Assembly (NCBI RefSeq): GCF_002368415.1
Contig: NZ_AP018290.1
Coordinates: 1,553,470 to 1,617,469, forward strand
Source: Calothrix sp. NIES-4105
GTDB taxonomy: Bacteria; Cyanobacteriota; Cyanobacteriia; Cyanobacteriales; Nostocaceae
Direction of reading: 5' to 3'
Length of the DNA: 64,000 bases
The position numbers and the translations under genes were made by a program. Of this stretch, positions 29,101 through 44,100 are shown in pieces. The notes beneath the pieces were generated by a model. The model was not told where the DNA came from, ran no database searches, and saw nothing but the letters and a program-made list of their open reading frames with translations. Each line of letters opens with the position of its first letter. Within the stretch, counting starts at the first letter, position 1.

Positions 29101-32100
29101 CCGTTTGGGAAAGTGTAGTGTTAGTAACAGAGAATGAACGAGATGACAAACGTTTAGTGGCATACGTAGTACCATTGGAACAATTCCCGACAGCCCAAGA
29201 ACTGCGTCAGTTCCTCGCAAATCAGCTGCCTGGGTACATGGTGCCAAACACTTTTGTGTTGCTGGAGTCTTTACCTCTAACATCCAACGGCAAATTAGAC
29301 CGCCGCGCGTTGGCAAAGCTGGAATTACAAAGCACGTTACCAGAAAAATTTGTAGCCCCCCGTACTCCAGTTGAACAAATACTGGCACAAATTTGGGCAC
29401 AAGTGCTTAAAGTAGAGCAAGTGGGCATTCATGATAATTTCTTTGAACTTGGCGGACACTCGCTACTAGCAACGCAGCTGCTTTCACGTATTCGCAACAT
29501 TTTCAAAGTCGAACTACCATTGCGTGAGTTATTTGTCAAAGCAACTGTTGCCGAATTAGCACATCTTATTGAGAACTTACAGCAACAAAGCTCTAAGCTA
29601 CATGCCCCACCCATTCTACCAAGAGCAGAGAATGCAGAATTACCACTGTCATTTTCTCAACAGCGTCTGTGGTTTTTAGACCAGTTACAGCCTCTCAGTG
29701 CCTTCTACAACATACCTATAGCTTTTCGTCTTCAAGGAACTCTGAGTCGAGCAGCTTTAAAACAAAGCTTACAAGAAATTATTCGGCGCCACGAAGCGTT
29801 ACGCACTAACTTTATTACAGTCGATGGACAACCAACTCAAATCATTCAAACACAAACAAGTTGGGCACTCTCAGTTGTTGACTTGCAGCATTTATCCGCA
29901 ACCGAACAAGAAGTAGCTTCACAACAATTAGCCCAACAACAAGCTATTGAACCATTTGACCTGGCTGAACATGCATTAGTTAGGGCGACATTAGTCGTGC
30001 TGTCAGAGACACAGCATATTTTGCTATTGTGTATGCATCACATAGTCTCTGATGGCTGGTCAATAAGTGTGTTGCTGAGTGAGTTAGCGACACTATATAA
30101 TACTTATTCTCAAGATCAGCCTTCTCTTGGAGATGCCACACAAACACTGGCGCCACTACCAATTCAATATGCAGACTTTGCAATTTGGCAAAGAGATTGG
30201 TTACAAGGGGATGTACTGCAAACGCAATTGAGTTACTGGCAACAACAACTAAAAGACGCACCAGCTTTATTGTCCCTCCCTACAGATCGACCCAGACCTG
30301 CTGTACAAACCTTTGCTGGCGCATATGAAGAGTTTGCACTTTCCTCTGAGCTAACTAGTGGCTTAACAGAACTGAGCCAGCAACAAGGAGTAACGTTATT
30401 CATGACGCTGTTGGCAGCGTTTGATACTTTACTTTACCGCTACACAAAACAAGAAGATATTTTGGTTGGCTCTCCCATTGCGAACCGTAACCATAGTGAA
30501 ATAGAAGGGTTAATTGGCTTTTTTGTCAATACTTTAGTGATGCGTACCAACTTGGCGGGCAATCCTAGCTTTAGCGAATTACTGACTCGTGTTCGTGAAA
30601 TAGCAATGGATGCCTATGCTCATCAAGATTTACCGTTTGAAATGTTGGTGGAAGCATTGCAGCCAGAACGAGATCTTAGCCATACACCACTATTCCAGGT
30701 GACGTTTGTCCTCCAAAATGATTCCATGTCTCAATTGGAGTTAACGGGGTTAACAGCCAGTCCATTGGTGGTAAAAGGTACAGCTGCCAAGTTTGATCTT
30801 ACCTTGTCAATGCAAAACACGCCTAATGGATTGGTGGGTGTATGGGAGTACAACACCGATTTGTTTAATGCATCAACCATTGAGCGAATGACAAGTCATT
30901 TTGTGACATTACTCGAAGGTATTGTTACTAACCCTATTGAGCGAATTTCTCAATTGCCCCTGCTTACGCAAGTAGAGCAACAGCAGTTATTGGTTGAGTG
31001 GAATAATACACGCTTGGATTATCCTTCTGATAAGTGCATCCATCAGTTGTTTGAGGAGCAGGTTCAGCGTACCCCTGATGCTGTGGCAGTTGTGTTTGAA
31101 AATCAACAACTGACTTATGGTGAGTTGAATAGTCGTGCTAACCAGTTAGCCCATTACTTGCGGTCTTTGGGTGTAGGAGCAAATGTGCTGGTAGGCATTT
31201 GTGTTGAGCGCTCCGTAGAAATGCTTGTGGGGCTGTTAGGGATTCTCAAGGCGGGTGGGGCTTATGTGCCACTTGACCCTAAGTATCCCCAAGAGCGTTT
31301 GGCTTTCATGTTAGAAGATGCTCAATCAGTGTTGCTCACACAGAAGCATCTAATTGAGAAGCTACCTGAGCATCAAGCGCAGCTTATTTGCTTAGACACT
31401 GACTGGAAAATTATCTCTCAATCAAGTCACGAGAATCCAATCAGTGTTGTGCAAGCTAGTAACTTAGCTTATGTGATTTATACCTCCGGCTCAACAGGTC
31501 AGCCAAAGGGAGTACTAGTTACCCATCAGGGACTGCTAAATCTGGTTTTCTGGCATCAGCGTGCTTTTGAAATTACCCCATTAGACAAAGCCACTCAGCT
31601 AGCAGGAACAGCATTTGATGCTGCGGTATGGGAATTGTGGCCTTACCTGGCGGCTGGAGCAAGTATTTACTTAGTAACTGACGAGACTGTTTATTCGCCA
31701 GTAGATTTGCGAGACTGGCTAATTTCAAAAAAAATTACCATCAGTTTTCTGCCTACGCCGCTTGCAGAGAAGCTATTGTCTCTAGAATGGAATGACAATG
31801 TAGCTTTGCGAACAATGCTCACTGGTGGGGACAAGCTTCATCATTATCCCTCAGCTTTAATTCCTTTTAAAGTTGTCAATAATTATGGGCCAACTGAGAA
31901 TACTGTTGTCACAACTTCTGGGCTAGTAGACTATAGCGAGCAAGATAATATCTCATCACCTACCATTGGTCGCCCCATTGCCAACACGCAAATTTACATC
32001 CTAGACAGCTACTTGCAACCAGTTCCCATTGGTGTACCAGGAGAATTGCACATTGGTGGCGCCTCTTTGGCACTCGGCTACCTTAACCGTCCACAGTTAA

Positions 32101-35100
32101 CGCAAGATAAATTCATCCCTAACCCTTTTAACACTGACCCAGATTCACGGCTTTACAAAACGGGAGACTTAGCTCGTTACTTGAGTGATGGCAATATCGA
32201 ATACCTAGGACGTATTGACAATCAAGTAAAAATACGTGGCTTCCGTATCGAATTGGGAGAAATAGAAGCAGTACTGAATCAACATAGTGATGTACAGGTA
32301 TGTTGTGTTATTGACCGCGAAGATACCCCTGGTGAGAAGCGCTTAATCGCCTACGTAGAACCGCAGCAAGGCGTTACTCCTACAATTAGCGAGCTACGCC
32401 ATTTCCTAAAAGCAAAGCTACCAGAGTACATGGCGCCAAATGCAATAGTCATTTTGGAGTTGTTGCCACTAACTCCTAATGGCAAAGTAGACCGCCGCGC
32501 TTTACCAGCACCCGACTTACACAGCGAAGACAAATATGTAGCTCCGCGCACCCCCATCGAAGAAATATTGGTGCAAATTTGGGCACAAGTGCTTAAAGTA
32601 GAGCAAGTAGGGATTCATGATAATTTCTTTGAACTTGGTGGACATTCGCTATTAGCAACGCAACTGCTTTCACGCATTCGTAACATTTTTAAAGTCGAAC
32701 TACCATTGCGTGAGTTCTTTGCCACAGCAACAGTTGCCGAATTGGCGCAACTGGTTGGGCAGTTACAGCAGCAAAGCTTAGAACTAACTGTCCCACCCAT
32801 CTTACCAAGAGCAGAAAATGCACAATTACCACTATCATTTGCTCAACAGCGTCTGTGGTTTTTAGACCAGTTCGAGCCTAATACAGCCTTATACAATATT
32901 CCCATAGCTTTGCGTCTAGTAGGAACTCTGAATCGAGCAGCGCTACAACAAAGCTTACAAGAAATTATTCGGCGCCACGAAGCGTTACGTACTAACTTCA
33001 TCGCAGTTGATGGACAACCAACTCAAATAGTTACAACGCAAACTAATTGGGAGGTATCACTTGTTGACTTGCAACATTTATCTACAGCCGAACAAGAAAT
33101 AGCTTCACAGCAAGTAGCACAACAACAAGCTACTGAACCGTTTGAATTGGCCACACAAGCATTAGTTAGAGCCACATTAGTAGTACTGTCTCAAACAGAA
33201 CATGTGTTTTTGGTGTGTATGCATCATATTGTCTCTGATGGCTGGTCGATGGGTGTGTTTATGCAGGAGTTAGCGGCACTGTACAATACTTATTCTCAAG
33301 GTCAGCCTTCTTTGGGAGACACTACGCAAACACTGGCGCCACTACCAATTCAATATGCAGACTTTGCACTGTGGCAAAAAGAATGGCTGCAAGGGGATGT
33401 ACTGCAAACGCAATTAAGTTACTGGCAACAACAACTAAAAGACGCACCAGCTTTATTGTCGCTTCCCACAGACCGACCTAGACCTGCCGTGCAAACCTTT
33501 GCTGGCGCCTATCAAAAGTTTGCACTCTCTGCTGAGTTAACTCAAAAACTGACAAAACTCAGCCAGGAGCAAGGAGTAACCTTGTTCATGACCTTGTTGG
33601 CAGCATTTGATACGTTACTTTACCGCTACACAGGACAAGAAGATATTTTAGTTGGGTCTCCGATTGCTAACCGTAATCGCAGCGAAATAGAAGGGTTAAT
33701 TGGCTTTTTTGTCAATACCTTAGTTTTACGTACTAATGTCTCAGGTGAGCGCAGCTTTAACGAATTACTAGATCAGGTTCGTGACATGGCAATGGATGCC
33801 TATGCTCATCAGGATTTACCTTTTGAAATGCTAGTAGAGGCATTGCAGCCAGAACGGGTTCTCAGCCATGCCCCCCTATTTCAGGTGATGTTTGTGCTTG
33901 AGAATGGACTGATGTCTCAATTAGAGTTAACCGGGTTAACTGTCAGTCCATTGGTGGTAGAAAGCGCAACGGCAAAATTTGATCTTATCTTGGGAATGGA
34001 AAACACGCCTACTGGACTAATGGGTGCGTGGGAGTACAACACTGATTTGTTTGATGCGTCTACCATTGAGCGATTGACTGGTCATTTTGTGATATTGCTT
34101 GAAGGTATTGTTGCTAATCCTATTGAGCGAATTTCCCAATTACCTCTACTAACAGCGACTGAGCAACAGCAGTTGTTAGTGGAGTGGAATAATACTCAGG
34201 CGGATTATCCCTCTGATAAGTGTATCCATCAGTTGTTTGAGGAGCAGGTTCAACGTACCCCGGATGCTGTAGCAGTCGTGTTTGAAGATGTACAGACGGG
34301 GCAGATCACGTCTCTAACATACCAGCAGTTGAATTGTCGTGCTAATCAGTTGGCGAATTACTTACGCTGCTTGGGTGTAGGAGCGGATGTACTGGTAGGT
34401 ATTTGTGTCGAGCGCTCGATAGAAATGCTTGTAGGAATTTTGGGAATTCTCAAGGCAGGTGGGGCTTATGTGCCACTTGATCCTGAGTATCCTACTGAGC
34501 GTTTGGGCTTCATCCTAGAAGACGCTCAAGTTCCAGTTTTGCTCACGCAACAGCATCTAATTGAGAGGCTACCTGAACATAGAGCTAACTTTGTATATTT
34601 AGATACTAACGCTCATAAGTTTGCCCAAGTTAGCGAAATTTCCGGCGCCAGCGAAGTAAAACCATCAAATCTAGCCTACGTACTTTATACTTCTGGTTCT
34701 ACAGGTAGACCAAAGGCAGTAGCTATAGAGCATCACAGTCCAGTTGCTTTAGTAAGCTGGGCGCAAAACGTTTTTACACTAGACCAACTTGCTGGTGTCT
34801 TAGCTTCTACCTCTATATGTTTTGATCTTTCAGTTTTTGAGTTCTTTGTTCCTCTGAGCGTAGGAGGAAAGGTGATTATAGCTCAAAATGCTTTACATTT
34901 ATCCACTATTACTACTGCCAATCAAGTCACTCTGATTAATACAGTTCCTTCTGCAATCGCGGAGTTAATTCGAGAGAAGAGTTTACCCGAACAGGTATGC
35001 ACAGTTAATTTAGCTGGTGAAGCTCTGCAAAATCAACTTGTGCAGCAAATTTATCAGCATCAAGTCAAGCGTGTATTCAATCTCTATGGCCCTTCGGAAG

Positions 35101-38100
35101 ATACCACCTACTCTACATTTACCTTGGTAGAAAAAGGGGCGAGTGACTCACCGACCATCGGGCGCCCAATTTATAACACACAAATTTACATCCTTGACCA
35201 ATATCTACAGCCAGTGCCGATAGGTATACCAGGAGAGTTACACATTGGTGGTGCAGGATTGGCACGAGGCTACTTAAACCGTCCAGAATTAACACAAGAG
35301 AAATTCATTCCCAACCCCTTTAGCACTAACCCAGATTCGCGCCTTTACAAAACAGGCGACTTAGCCCGCTATTTGCCTGATGGTAATATTGAATACCTGG
35401 GACGCATCGACAATCAGGTAAAAATTCGTGGCTTCCGCATCGAATTGGGAGAAATAGAAACAGTACTGAGTCGGCATGGTGATGTACAAGCATCTTGTGT
35501 TATCGCGCGTGAAGACGCTCCTGGTGATAAACGCCTAATCGCCTACGTAGTACCGCAGCAAGGCTTGGCGCCCACGAGTATCCAGTTGCGCTCCTTCGTT
35601 TCTGCTCAACTGCCACAGTACATGGTGCCACATACCTTTGTCATTCTAGAGTCCTTACCCTTAACTCCTAACGGCAAGGTAAACCGTCGCGCGTTACCTG
35701 CACCACAGTCACATGGGTTACTACAAGAGAGTTTTGTAGCTCCGCGCAATCAAATTGAAGAAATACTGACGCAGATTTGGGCGCAGGTTCTTAGAGTAGA
35801 GCAAGTAGGCATTAATGATAACTTCTTTGAACTAGGTGGAGATTCCATCCTCAGTATTCAAATTATTGCGAAAGCGAAGCAAGCAGGGCTTCAACTGAGT
35901 CTCAAGCAATTATTTGGACATCAAACAATTGCTGAGTTGGCGGCAGTAGCAGGCACAATCAACAATATCGAGGCAGAACAAGGTTTAGTCACGGGCACAT
36001 TACCTCTAACGCCGATTCAGCACTGGTTCTTTGAGCAAAATTTAATACAGCCGCACCACTTTAATCAATCATTTCTGCTGTCAGTTCCATCTAACCTCAA
36101 GCCAGAGCTATTAAAGCAGGCATTGCAGCATTTACTAATACATCATGATGCTCTGCGCTTACGTTTTACACAATCTGAATCAAATTGGCATCAGATTCAC
36201 TCTAATCCTGGCGATTGCGTTGTCTCCCAACAAGATTTATCTACGCTCTCAGAGACTGAGCAACAAGCTGCAATTGAAGCTGGCGCCGCTTCCTTACAAG
36301 CAAGTTTGAATTTGTCAGAAAATCTCGTGCAAGTTGCCTTTTTCGAGTTAGGTGTTGACAAAAGGGCGCGATTACTCATAGTCATCCACCATTTGGTAGT
36401 TGATGGCGTTTCCTGGCGAATTTTATTAGAAGATTTGCAGACAGCTTACCAACAACTTGCTCAAGGTAAAGCAATTGTACTTCCTACTAAGACAACTTCT
36501 TTCAAAAATTGGTCTGAAAAATTAACAGAATATGCACAATCAGATGCCTTAAAATCTGAGGTGGATTACTGGTTAAGTAAATCTCGCTCCTTAGTTTCTC
36601 CCATACCAGTAGACTATGCACGGGGAGCAAACACCGTTGCATCTGCTGCGATAGTATCAGTATCGTTAAATGAAGTAGAAACAAGAGCGTTGTTACAAGA
36701 TGTGCCAAAAGCTTACAACACTCAAATTAACGATGTGCTACTGACTGCCTTGGTACTGGTTTTGGAAAGATGGACTAACTCAAGCTCTGTACTATTTAAC
36801 CTAGAAGGTCATGGGCGGGAAGATATTATTGATGGTGTGGATTTGTCACGCACCATCGGTTGGTTTACAACAATTTTCCCTGTGCTTGTAGAATTGGGAG
36901 TGACAGACAACAACATAGCTGATGTCTTAAAATCTGTCAAAGAACAACTGCGCGCGATTCCTAACAAGGGAATTGGCTACGGCTTACTGCGCTATCTGAG
37001 TCAAGATACAGAAATTGCTGCCCAACTAAAGGCGTTTCCTCAAGCAGAAATTAGCTTCAATTATTTAGGTCAATTCGATCAAGTTCTCAATACATCTTCT
37101 TGGATGCAACTAGCTAGTGAGTCTGCTGGAGTTGAGCATAGTTTAGATAATAACCGCGCTCATCTGTTAGACATCAACAGCATCATTTCTGGAGAACAAC
37201 TGCAAATAAATTGGATTTACAGTACAAATGCCCATCAGCGCGCGACAATTGAGAATTTAGCACAAGAATTTGTCAAAACATTGCGAGGACTAATTGCTCA
37301 TTGTTTAGCTCCACAAAACAGAGGATATACACCTTCAGATTTCTCATTAGTTGAGCTTAGTCAACAAAAACTAGACCAACTGTTAGCAAGCTCTGCACTA
37401 AAACAAGGACTAGACCAAACTAACTGGCAAAATATTGAGGATATTTATCCGCTCTCTGGTATGCAACAGGGTATGCTGTTTGAGAGTTTGTATGCTCCAG
37501 ACTCAGGAGTATATTTTGAGCAGTTATGTTGTACTTTAGCAGGGAAGTTGGACGTAAAAGCATTTGAAAAAGCTTGGCAGCAGGTCGTAGCGCGGCATTC
37601 AATTTTGCGGACTGCTTTTGTTTGGGAGCAATTGACCCAGCCACTTCAAGTAGTGTATCGGCAGATCAAAGTTACTGTAGAGACGCATAACTGGCAAGAA
37701 CTATCTGCACAAGAGCAGCAACAGCAATTAAAGGTTTTCTTGCAGTCACAGCGACAACAAGGCTTCCAATTGTCTACTGCACCGTTAATGCGTCTTAATC
37801 TTATCCAGTTGAGTGCCGATAGTTATCAATTTGTTTGGAACCATCATCACTTATTGCTGGATGGCTGGTCGTTACCTTTGGTTCTCAAAGATCTATTGTA
37901 CTTTTATCAAGCAATTTCTCAGGGTGAAAGTTTACACTATCAACCAGCTGCAAACTACCGCAACTATATCGCTTGGTTACAAAAACAAGACTTAGAGCTA
38001 GCTGAACGATTCTGGAAGCGAAAACTTCAAGGTTTTACCGCTCCTACTCCTCTAACAGTCGATAAACTATTGCCAACCCGGAAAAATGACAACGTTAGCT

Positions 38101-41100
38101 ATAGTGAACAGCAAATTCAGTTAACGATACCAGCAACAGCTGCAATTCAGTCTTTTGCACGACAGCATCAATTAACAATCAGTAATTTAATACAGGCAAC
38201 TTGGGCAATACTTTTGTATCGCTATAGCCAAGAAACAGATGTAGTTTTTGGCGCCACTGTGTCTGGTCGTCCAGCATCTCTTGTTGGTGTTGAGTCGATG
38301 GTAGGGCTATTTATTAACACATTGCCAGTACGAGTTCAAATTTCAGCAAACACCCAACTGCTGGATTTGTTAAAGGATTTACAGACGCAGCAAGTTGAGT
38401 CCGAGCAATACTCATATAGTTCATTGGCAGATATTCAAGGTCTTAGTGAAGTTTCTAGGGGAACGTCTTTATTCGAGAGCATTGTTGTCTTCGAGAATTA
38501 TCCAGTTGATACGGCACTGCAATCGCACAATTACGGTTTTTCCATAGACAGTATTCACGGCATCGAACAAACTAATTTTCCTCTAACTGTAGTCGCTATG
38601 GCTCGCGAGCAATTGTTGACGAAGATTAGCTACGATACGAGCCGATTTGATGATGCGACGATTGCTCGGATGTTGGGTCATTTCCAAACATTGCTTGAAG
38701 GTATTGTTACTAACCCTATTCAACAAATTTGGCAATTGCCACTGGTGACAGAAGCTGATCAACAGCAGTTGTTAGTTGAATGGAACAATACTCAAGCGGA
38801 TTATTCTCAGGGTAAATCTATACATCAGTTGTTTGAGGAGCAGGTTCAGCGCACCCCTGATGCTGTGGCAATTGTGTATGAAAATCAACAACTTACCTAC
38901 AGAGAATTAAATTGTCGTGCTAACCAGTTAGCGCACTACTTGCAGTCTTTGGGCGTGGGAGCAGACGTGCTGGTTGGGTTGTGTGTGGAACGCTCACTAG
39001 AGATGGTGGTGGGACTACTTGGCATTCTCAAAGCGGGTGGAGCTTATGTACCCTTAGACCCAACATATCCCCAAGAACGCTTGGCTTATATGCTGAATGA
39101 TTCACAGGTGCCAGTACTAGTGAGTCAAGAGAAATTGGTGACTAGTTTGCCGGAAAATAAAGCATATGTAGTATGCTTAGATACAAACTGGGAAGATATA
39201 TCTATCGAAAGCAAAGATAATCCCATTAGTAATTTGACAACTGATAACCTAGCTTATGTCATTTACACCTCCGGCTCAACAGGTCAACCGAAGGGCACTT
39301 TAGTCAACCACCATAATGTTGTGCGTTTATTTGCAGCCACAAATTGGTATAACTTCAATCAAGATGATGTATGGACACTGTTCCACTCTTACGCCTTCGA
39401 CTTTTCCGTGTGGGAAATTTGGGGTGCTTTGCTTTATGGTGGAAAACTGGTTGTAGTGCCATACTTAGTGACGCGCGAGCCTGAATCCTTCTATCAGTTC
39501 TTGTGTACTGAAAAAGTAACAGTTCTTAATCAAACACCTTCAGCCTTCCGCCAGTTGATTCAAGCCGAACAATCAATTGCAACTAGTAGCGATTTGAAGT
39601 TACGCTTGGTAATTTTTGGTGGAGAAGCCTTAGAACTGAAGAGTTTGCAGCCTTGGTTTGAGCGACATGGCGACAAGATGCCACAATTAGTTAATATGTA
39701 CGGAATTACAGAAACCACTGTACATGTTACCTATCGCCCCTTAAGTAAAGCCGATTTGAATGGCACGGCAAGTGTAATTGGTCGTCCGATTCCCGACTTA
39801 CAGATGTATGTGCTGGATGAATATAAACAGCCTGTACCAATTGGCGTTCCAGGCGAGATGTACGTTGGCGGTGCTGGGGTAACGCGCGGCTATCTCAATC
39901 GTCCTGAATTGACACAACAACGGTTTATCTCTAATCCTTTTAGTAACAACCCCCAAGCGCGACTATACAAAACAGGAGATAAAGCGCGTTATTTACCCAA
40001 CGGCGAGTTAGAGTATTTAGGACGCATCGACAATCAAGTAAAAATTCGAGGCTTCCGCATTGAGTTGGGAGAAATTGAGGCATTACTCGCGCAACACCCA
40101 GACGTTTGGGAAAATGTGGTGATGGTACGAGAGGATGAACCAGGCAATAAACGTCTAGTGGCTTACGTAGTGCCGAACGTGGAACAATCTCTAAAAGTAT
40201 CAGAACTACGTCGCTTGCTTAAACAAAAGCTGCCAGATTACATGGTGCCGAGTGCCTTTGTAGAGTTAAAAGCTCTGCCACTGACAGCAAACGGGAAAGT
40301 AGACCGTCGTGCATTACCTGCACCTGACAGTGCAAGACCAGAACTAGAAGATGTTTTTGTCGCTCCTAATACTCCAGAAGAAAAAATATTAGCTGCTATA
40401 TGGGCTAAGGTTCTTGGTGTTGAGCAAGTAGGTATTAATGATAACTTCTTTGCTTTAGGTGGGGATTCGATCCGTAGTATTCAAGTGCTGTCTCAAGCTA
40501 AAGAAAAAGGTTTGAATTTCTCTATACAACAACTATTCCAACATCAAACGATTCGCGAGCTAATCCAAGAACTTAAAACTCAAGAACTTAAAACCCAAGA
40601 ACAAAATCTCACAAAATTAGAAGCAACTCAACCATTGAGCTTGATTTCTCAAGCAGACAAACAACAGTTAGCTAATGGTATAGAGGATGCCTATCCCCTT
40701 GCTATGCTGCAAATGGGAATGCTCTACCACAGTGAGTACAACAAAGATGGTGCATTGTACCATGAAATTAGCAGCTTCCATCTCAAAACCCCTCTTAATG
40801 TTCAACTTTTGCAAGTCGCCGTCCAAGATTTAGCTAATCATCACGCTGTACTGCGGACTTCGTTTGATCTAAGTAACTTCAGTATTGCGTTGCAACTGGT
40901 TCATCAGCAAGTTGAGGTTCCCTTGCAAGTGGAGGATTGGCGCCATTTAAATCATTCTGAGCAAGAAGATGCATTAGCTGCTTGGTTTGAAGCCGAAAAG
41001 AAACGGCATTTTGATTGGACTCGTCCTCCCTTATTACGCTTCTATGTTCATCGCCGTACACATGAGACATTTAATTTGACATTGAGCTGCCACCACGCCA

Positions 41101-44100
41101 TTTTGGATGGGTGGAGTGTCTCCTCTATGATGACTGAGTTGTTTAGTCGTTACTTATCACTTTTAGGCGAACAAGTCGATTTTATATCGCCACCATTAAG
41201 CATTACATACCGAGATTTTGTAGCCTTAGAGCAACAAGCGCTTGCCTCGTCGGAAGTTCAGCGCTACTGGAGTGAAAAGTTAAATGACAGCACTTTTACC
41301 AAGTTGCCTCCCTGGTCTTCTGTGCCAACAAACACTGATGTTCGGGAAGTTGGTATACAGGAGGTAACTTTATCCCCTAAAATTTGTGAAGGCTTAAAAC
41401 AACTGGCTCAGTCCGCAGAAGTTCCACTTAAGAGTGTGCTGTTGGCTGCCCACCTACGAGTGTTAAATCTCCTAAGCGGTCAGTCAGATGTACTAACGGG
41501 TTTAGTAGCCAACGGGCGCCCCGAACAAAGCGATGGCGAACGAGTCTTGGGTCTATTCCTCAATACTTTGCCATTCCGCGCGCAATTAGCTGGGGGTACT
41601 TGGATCGACCTAGTACGGCAAGTATTTGCAGCAGAGCGAGAAATGTTACCACATCGTCGCTATCCACTAGCTGAAATTCAGAGGAGTTTGGGGGGTGAGC
41701 CTCTGTTTGAGACGGCGTTTAACTTTGTGCATTTTCATGTTTACCAACAGGTGTTGGCACTCGATAATTTGCAGCTACTGGGTGTAAAGTTTTTTGAGCA
41801 AACCAATTTCACTTTTGCCGCTCAGTTTAGTGTTAATCCCAAGTCGTCTGAGGTAGAATTACAACTTCAGTACGATGCCTTAAAGTTATGTCCTGAACAA
41901 ATTAACAGGATTGGTGAATACTATCTCAATGCTCTGGTTGCAATGGCATACCAGCCACAAGGACGCTACGAGTTGCACTCTCTTGTTTCTGAACAAGAGC
42001 AACACCAGTTATTAGTGGAGTGGAACCATACTCAAGCAGATTACTCTCAAGATAAGTCTATCCATGAGTTATTTGAAGCGCAGTCTTTGAGTACCCCAGA
42101 TGCAGTAGCAGTGGTATGTGACAATCAACAACTGACTTATCAGCAGTTGAATTATCGGGCTAATCAATTAGCGCATTACTTGCGCTCATTGGGTGTGGGC
42201 GCAGATGTGCTGGTTGGTTTGTGTGTGGAACGTTCATTAGATATGTTGGTGGGATTACTTGGCATTCTCAAGGCGGGTGGAGCTTACTTGCCACTTGACC
42301 CAAGCTACCCCCAAGACCGCTTGAGCTTTATGGTAGAAGATGCTCAAGTTCCGTTGCTAATAACCCAGCAGCATCTTGTGGAAAGACTACCTGAAGATCA
42401 AAGACAGCTTGTTTGCTTGGATAGCGACTGGCATCTAATCTCTGAGCATAGCCAGGAAAATCCCATCACTGGTGTGCAAGCAACTAACTTGGCTTATGTA
42501 ATTTATACCTCTGGTTCTACAGGCAGATCCAAAGGGGTGATGATCCAGCATGGTGCGATCGCCAACCACTGCTGTATTATGCAAGAGGCTTTTGCACTTG
42601 TGCCGACCGATCGTGTACTCCAGTTTTCCTCAATCAACTTCGATCCTTCACTAGAGCAGATATTTCTTCCACTAATGGTTGGCGCTACCTTGCTAGTGCG
42701 AGGTTCGGATGTATGGACTCCGGCAGAGTTATATAAAATAATTTTGGATTTTGGACTTACTGTCGTTAATCTCCCAACAGCTTATTGGCAACAATTGGCT
42801 CAAGAGGTCAAAACACAAGTACCAAATGAGAACAGCCAACTTAGACTTGTAATTGTTGGTGGGGAAGTAATGTTACCCGAATATGTTGCTCTTTGGCAAC
42901 AAAGCCCTATTTCTGGTGTTCGTCTACTCAACGCTTATGGACCTACAGAGGCAACCATCACAGCAACACTGTTTGAAATTCCTCCCCAGTTTAGTGAAAA
43001 CACAAATCTCAAAACAATTCCTATTGGCGGTCCTTTAATTAACAAAACTGCATATATTCTGGACTCTCACCTACAACCAGTACCTGTGGGTGTGCCTGGA
43101 GAGTTACACATTGGTGGCGCCTGTTTGGCACTCGGTTACCTCAACCGTCCAGAGTTAACACAAGAGAAATTCATCCCTAACCCCTTTAGCAATGACCCAG
43201 ATTCGCGCCTCTATAAAACAGGGGACTTAGCCTGCTATTTGCCGGATGGCAACATCGAATACTTAGGACGCATCGACAATCAGGTAAAAATTCGTGGCTT
43301 CCGAATTGAGTTAGGAGAAATCGAAGCCGTACTGAGCCAACACAGCAATGTGCAAGCATCTTGTGTCATCGTCCGCGAAGATAGCCCAGGTGAGAAGCGC
43401 TTAGTTGCTTACGTGGCGCCGCATCAGCACTGTACACCAACAATTAGCGAACTGCGCCATTTCCTAAAAACAAAGCTGCCAGAGTACATGATACCCAATG
43501 GTTTAATTATTTTAGAAGCCCTGCCACTAACTCCTAACGGCAAAATAGACCGTCGCGCGTTGCCTGCATTTTCCCACAACAGTGACTTGGACAAATTTGT
43601 TGCACCTCGTAACCAATTAGAACTGCAACTAGCCCAACTTTGGTCAAAGATTTTAAAAGTTGACAAGGTGGGAGTACAAGATAACTTTTTTGACCTCGGT
43701 GGTCATTCCCTTTTAGCTTTGTACTTAATGGCTCAAATTAAACAGCAGTTTGGTAAAGATGTGAGTTTAGCAACTCTCCTTCAAAATCCAACTATTGAAC
43801 AATTGGGGACAATTGTGCAAAAGGATTTGGATGACTCTAATAAGTCTTGTTTGGTAGCAATTCAACCAAACGGTTCTAAGCCACCTTTGTTTTGCCTTCC
43901 AGGAGCTGGTGGCACTCCTTTCTACTTGTATAACTTGGCGCGTTGTTTAGGACAAGACCAACCATTCTACAGTTTCCAAGCAAATAGCCTTTCGGGAGGA
44001 TTAGAACCAATCACGCAAGTTGAGGATATAGCCGCCCAGTATATTCAAGCACTACAGGTTGTTCAGCCACAAGGGCCGTATTTTTTAGCAGGACATTCTT

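Noticed and set aside
28945-29400. A 151-codon minus-strand frame inside the giant NRPS
   Set aside because: It is an antisense shadow of a highly conserved A-domain/PCP region; similar shadows recur at each module.
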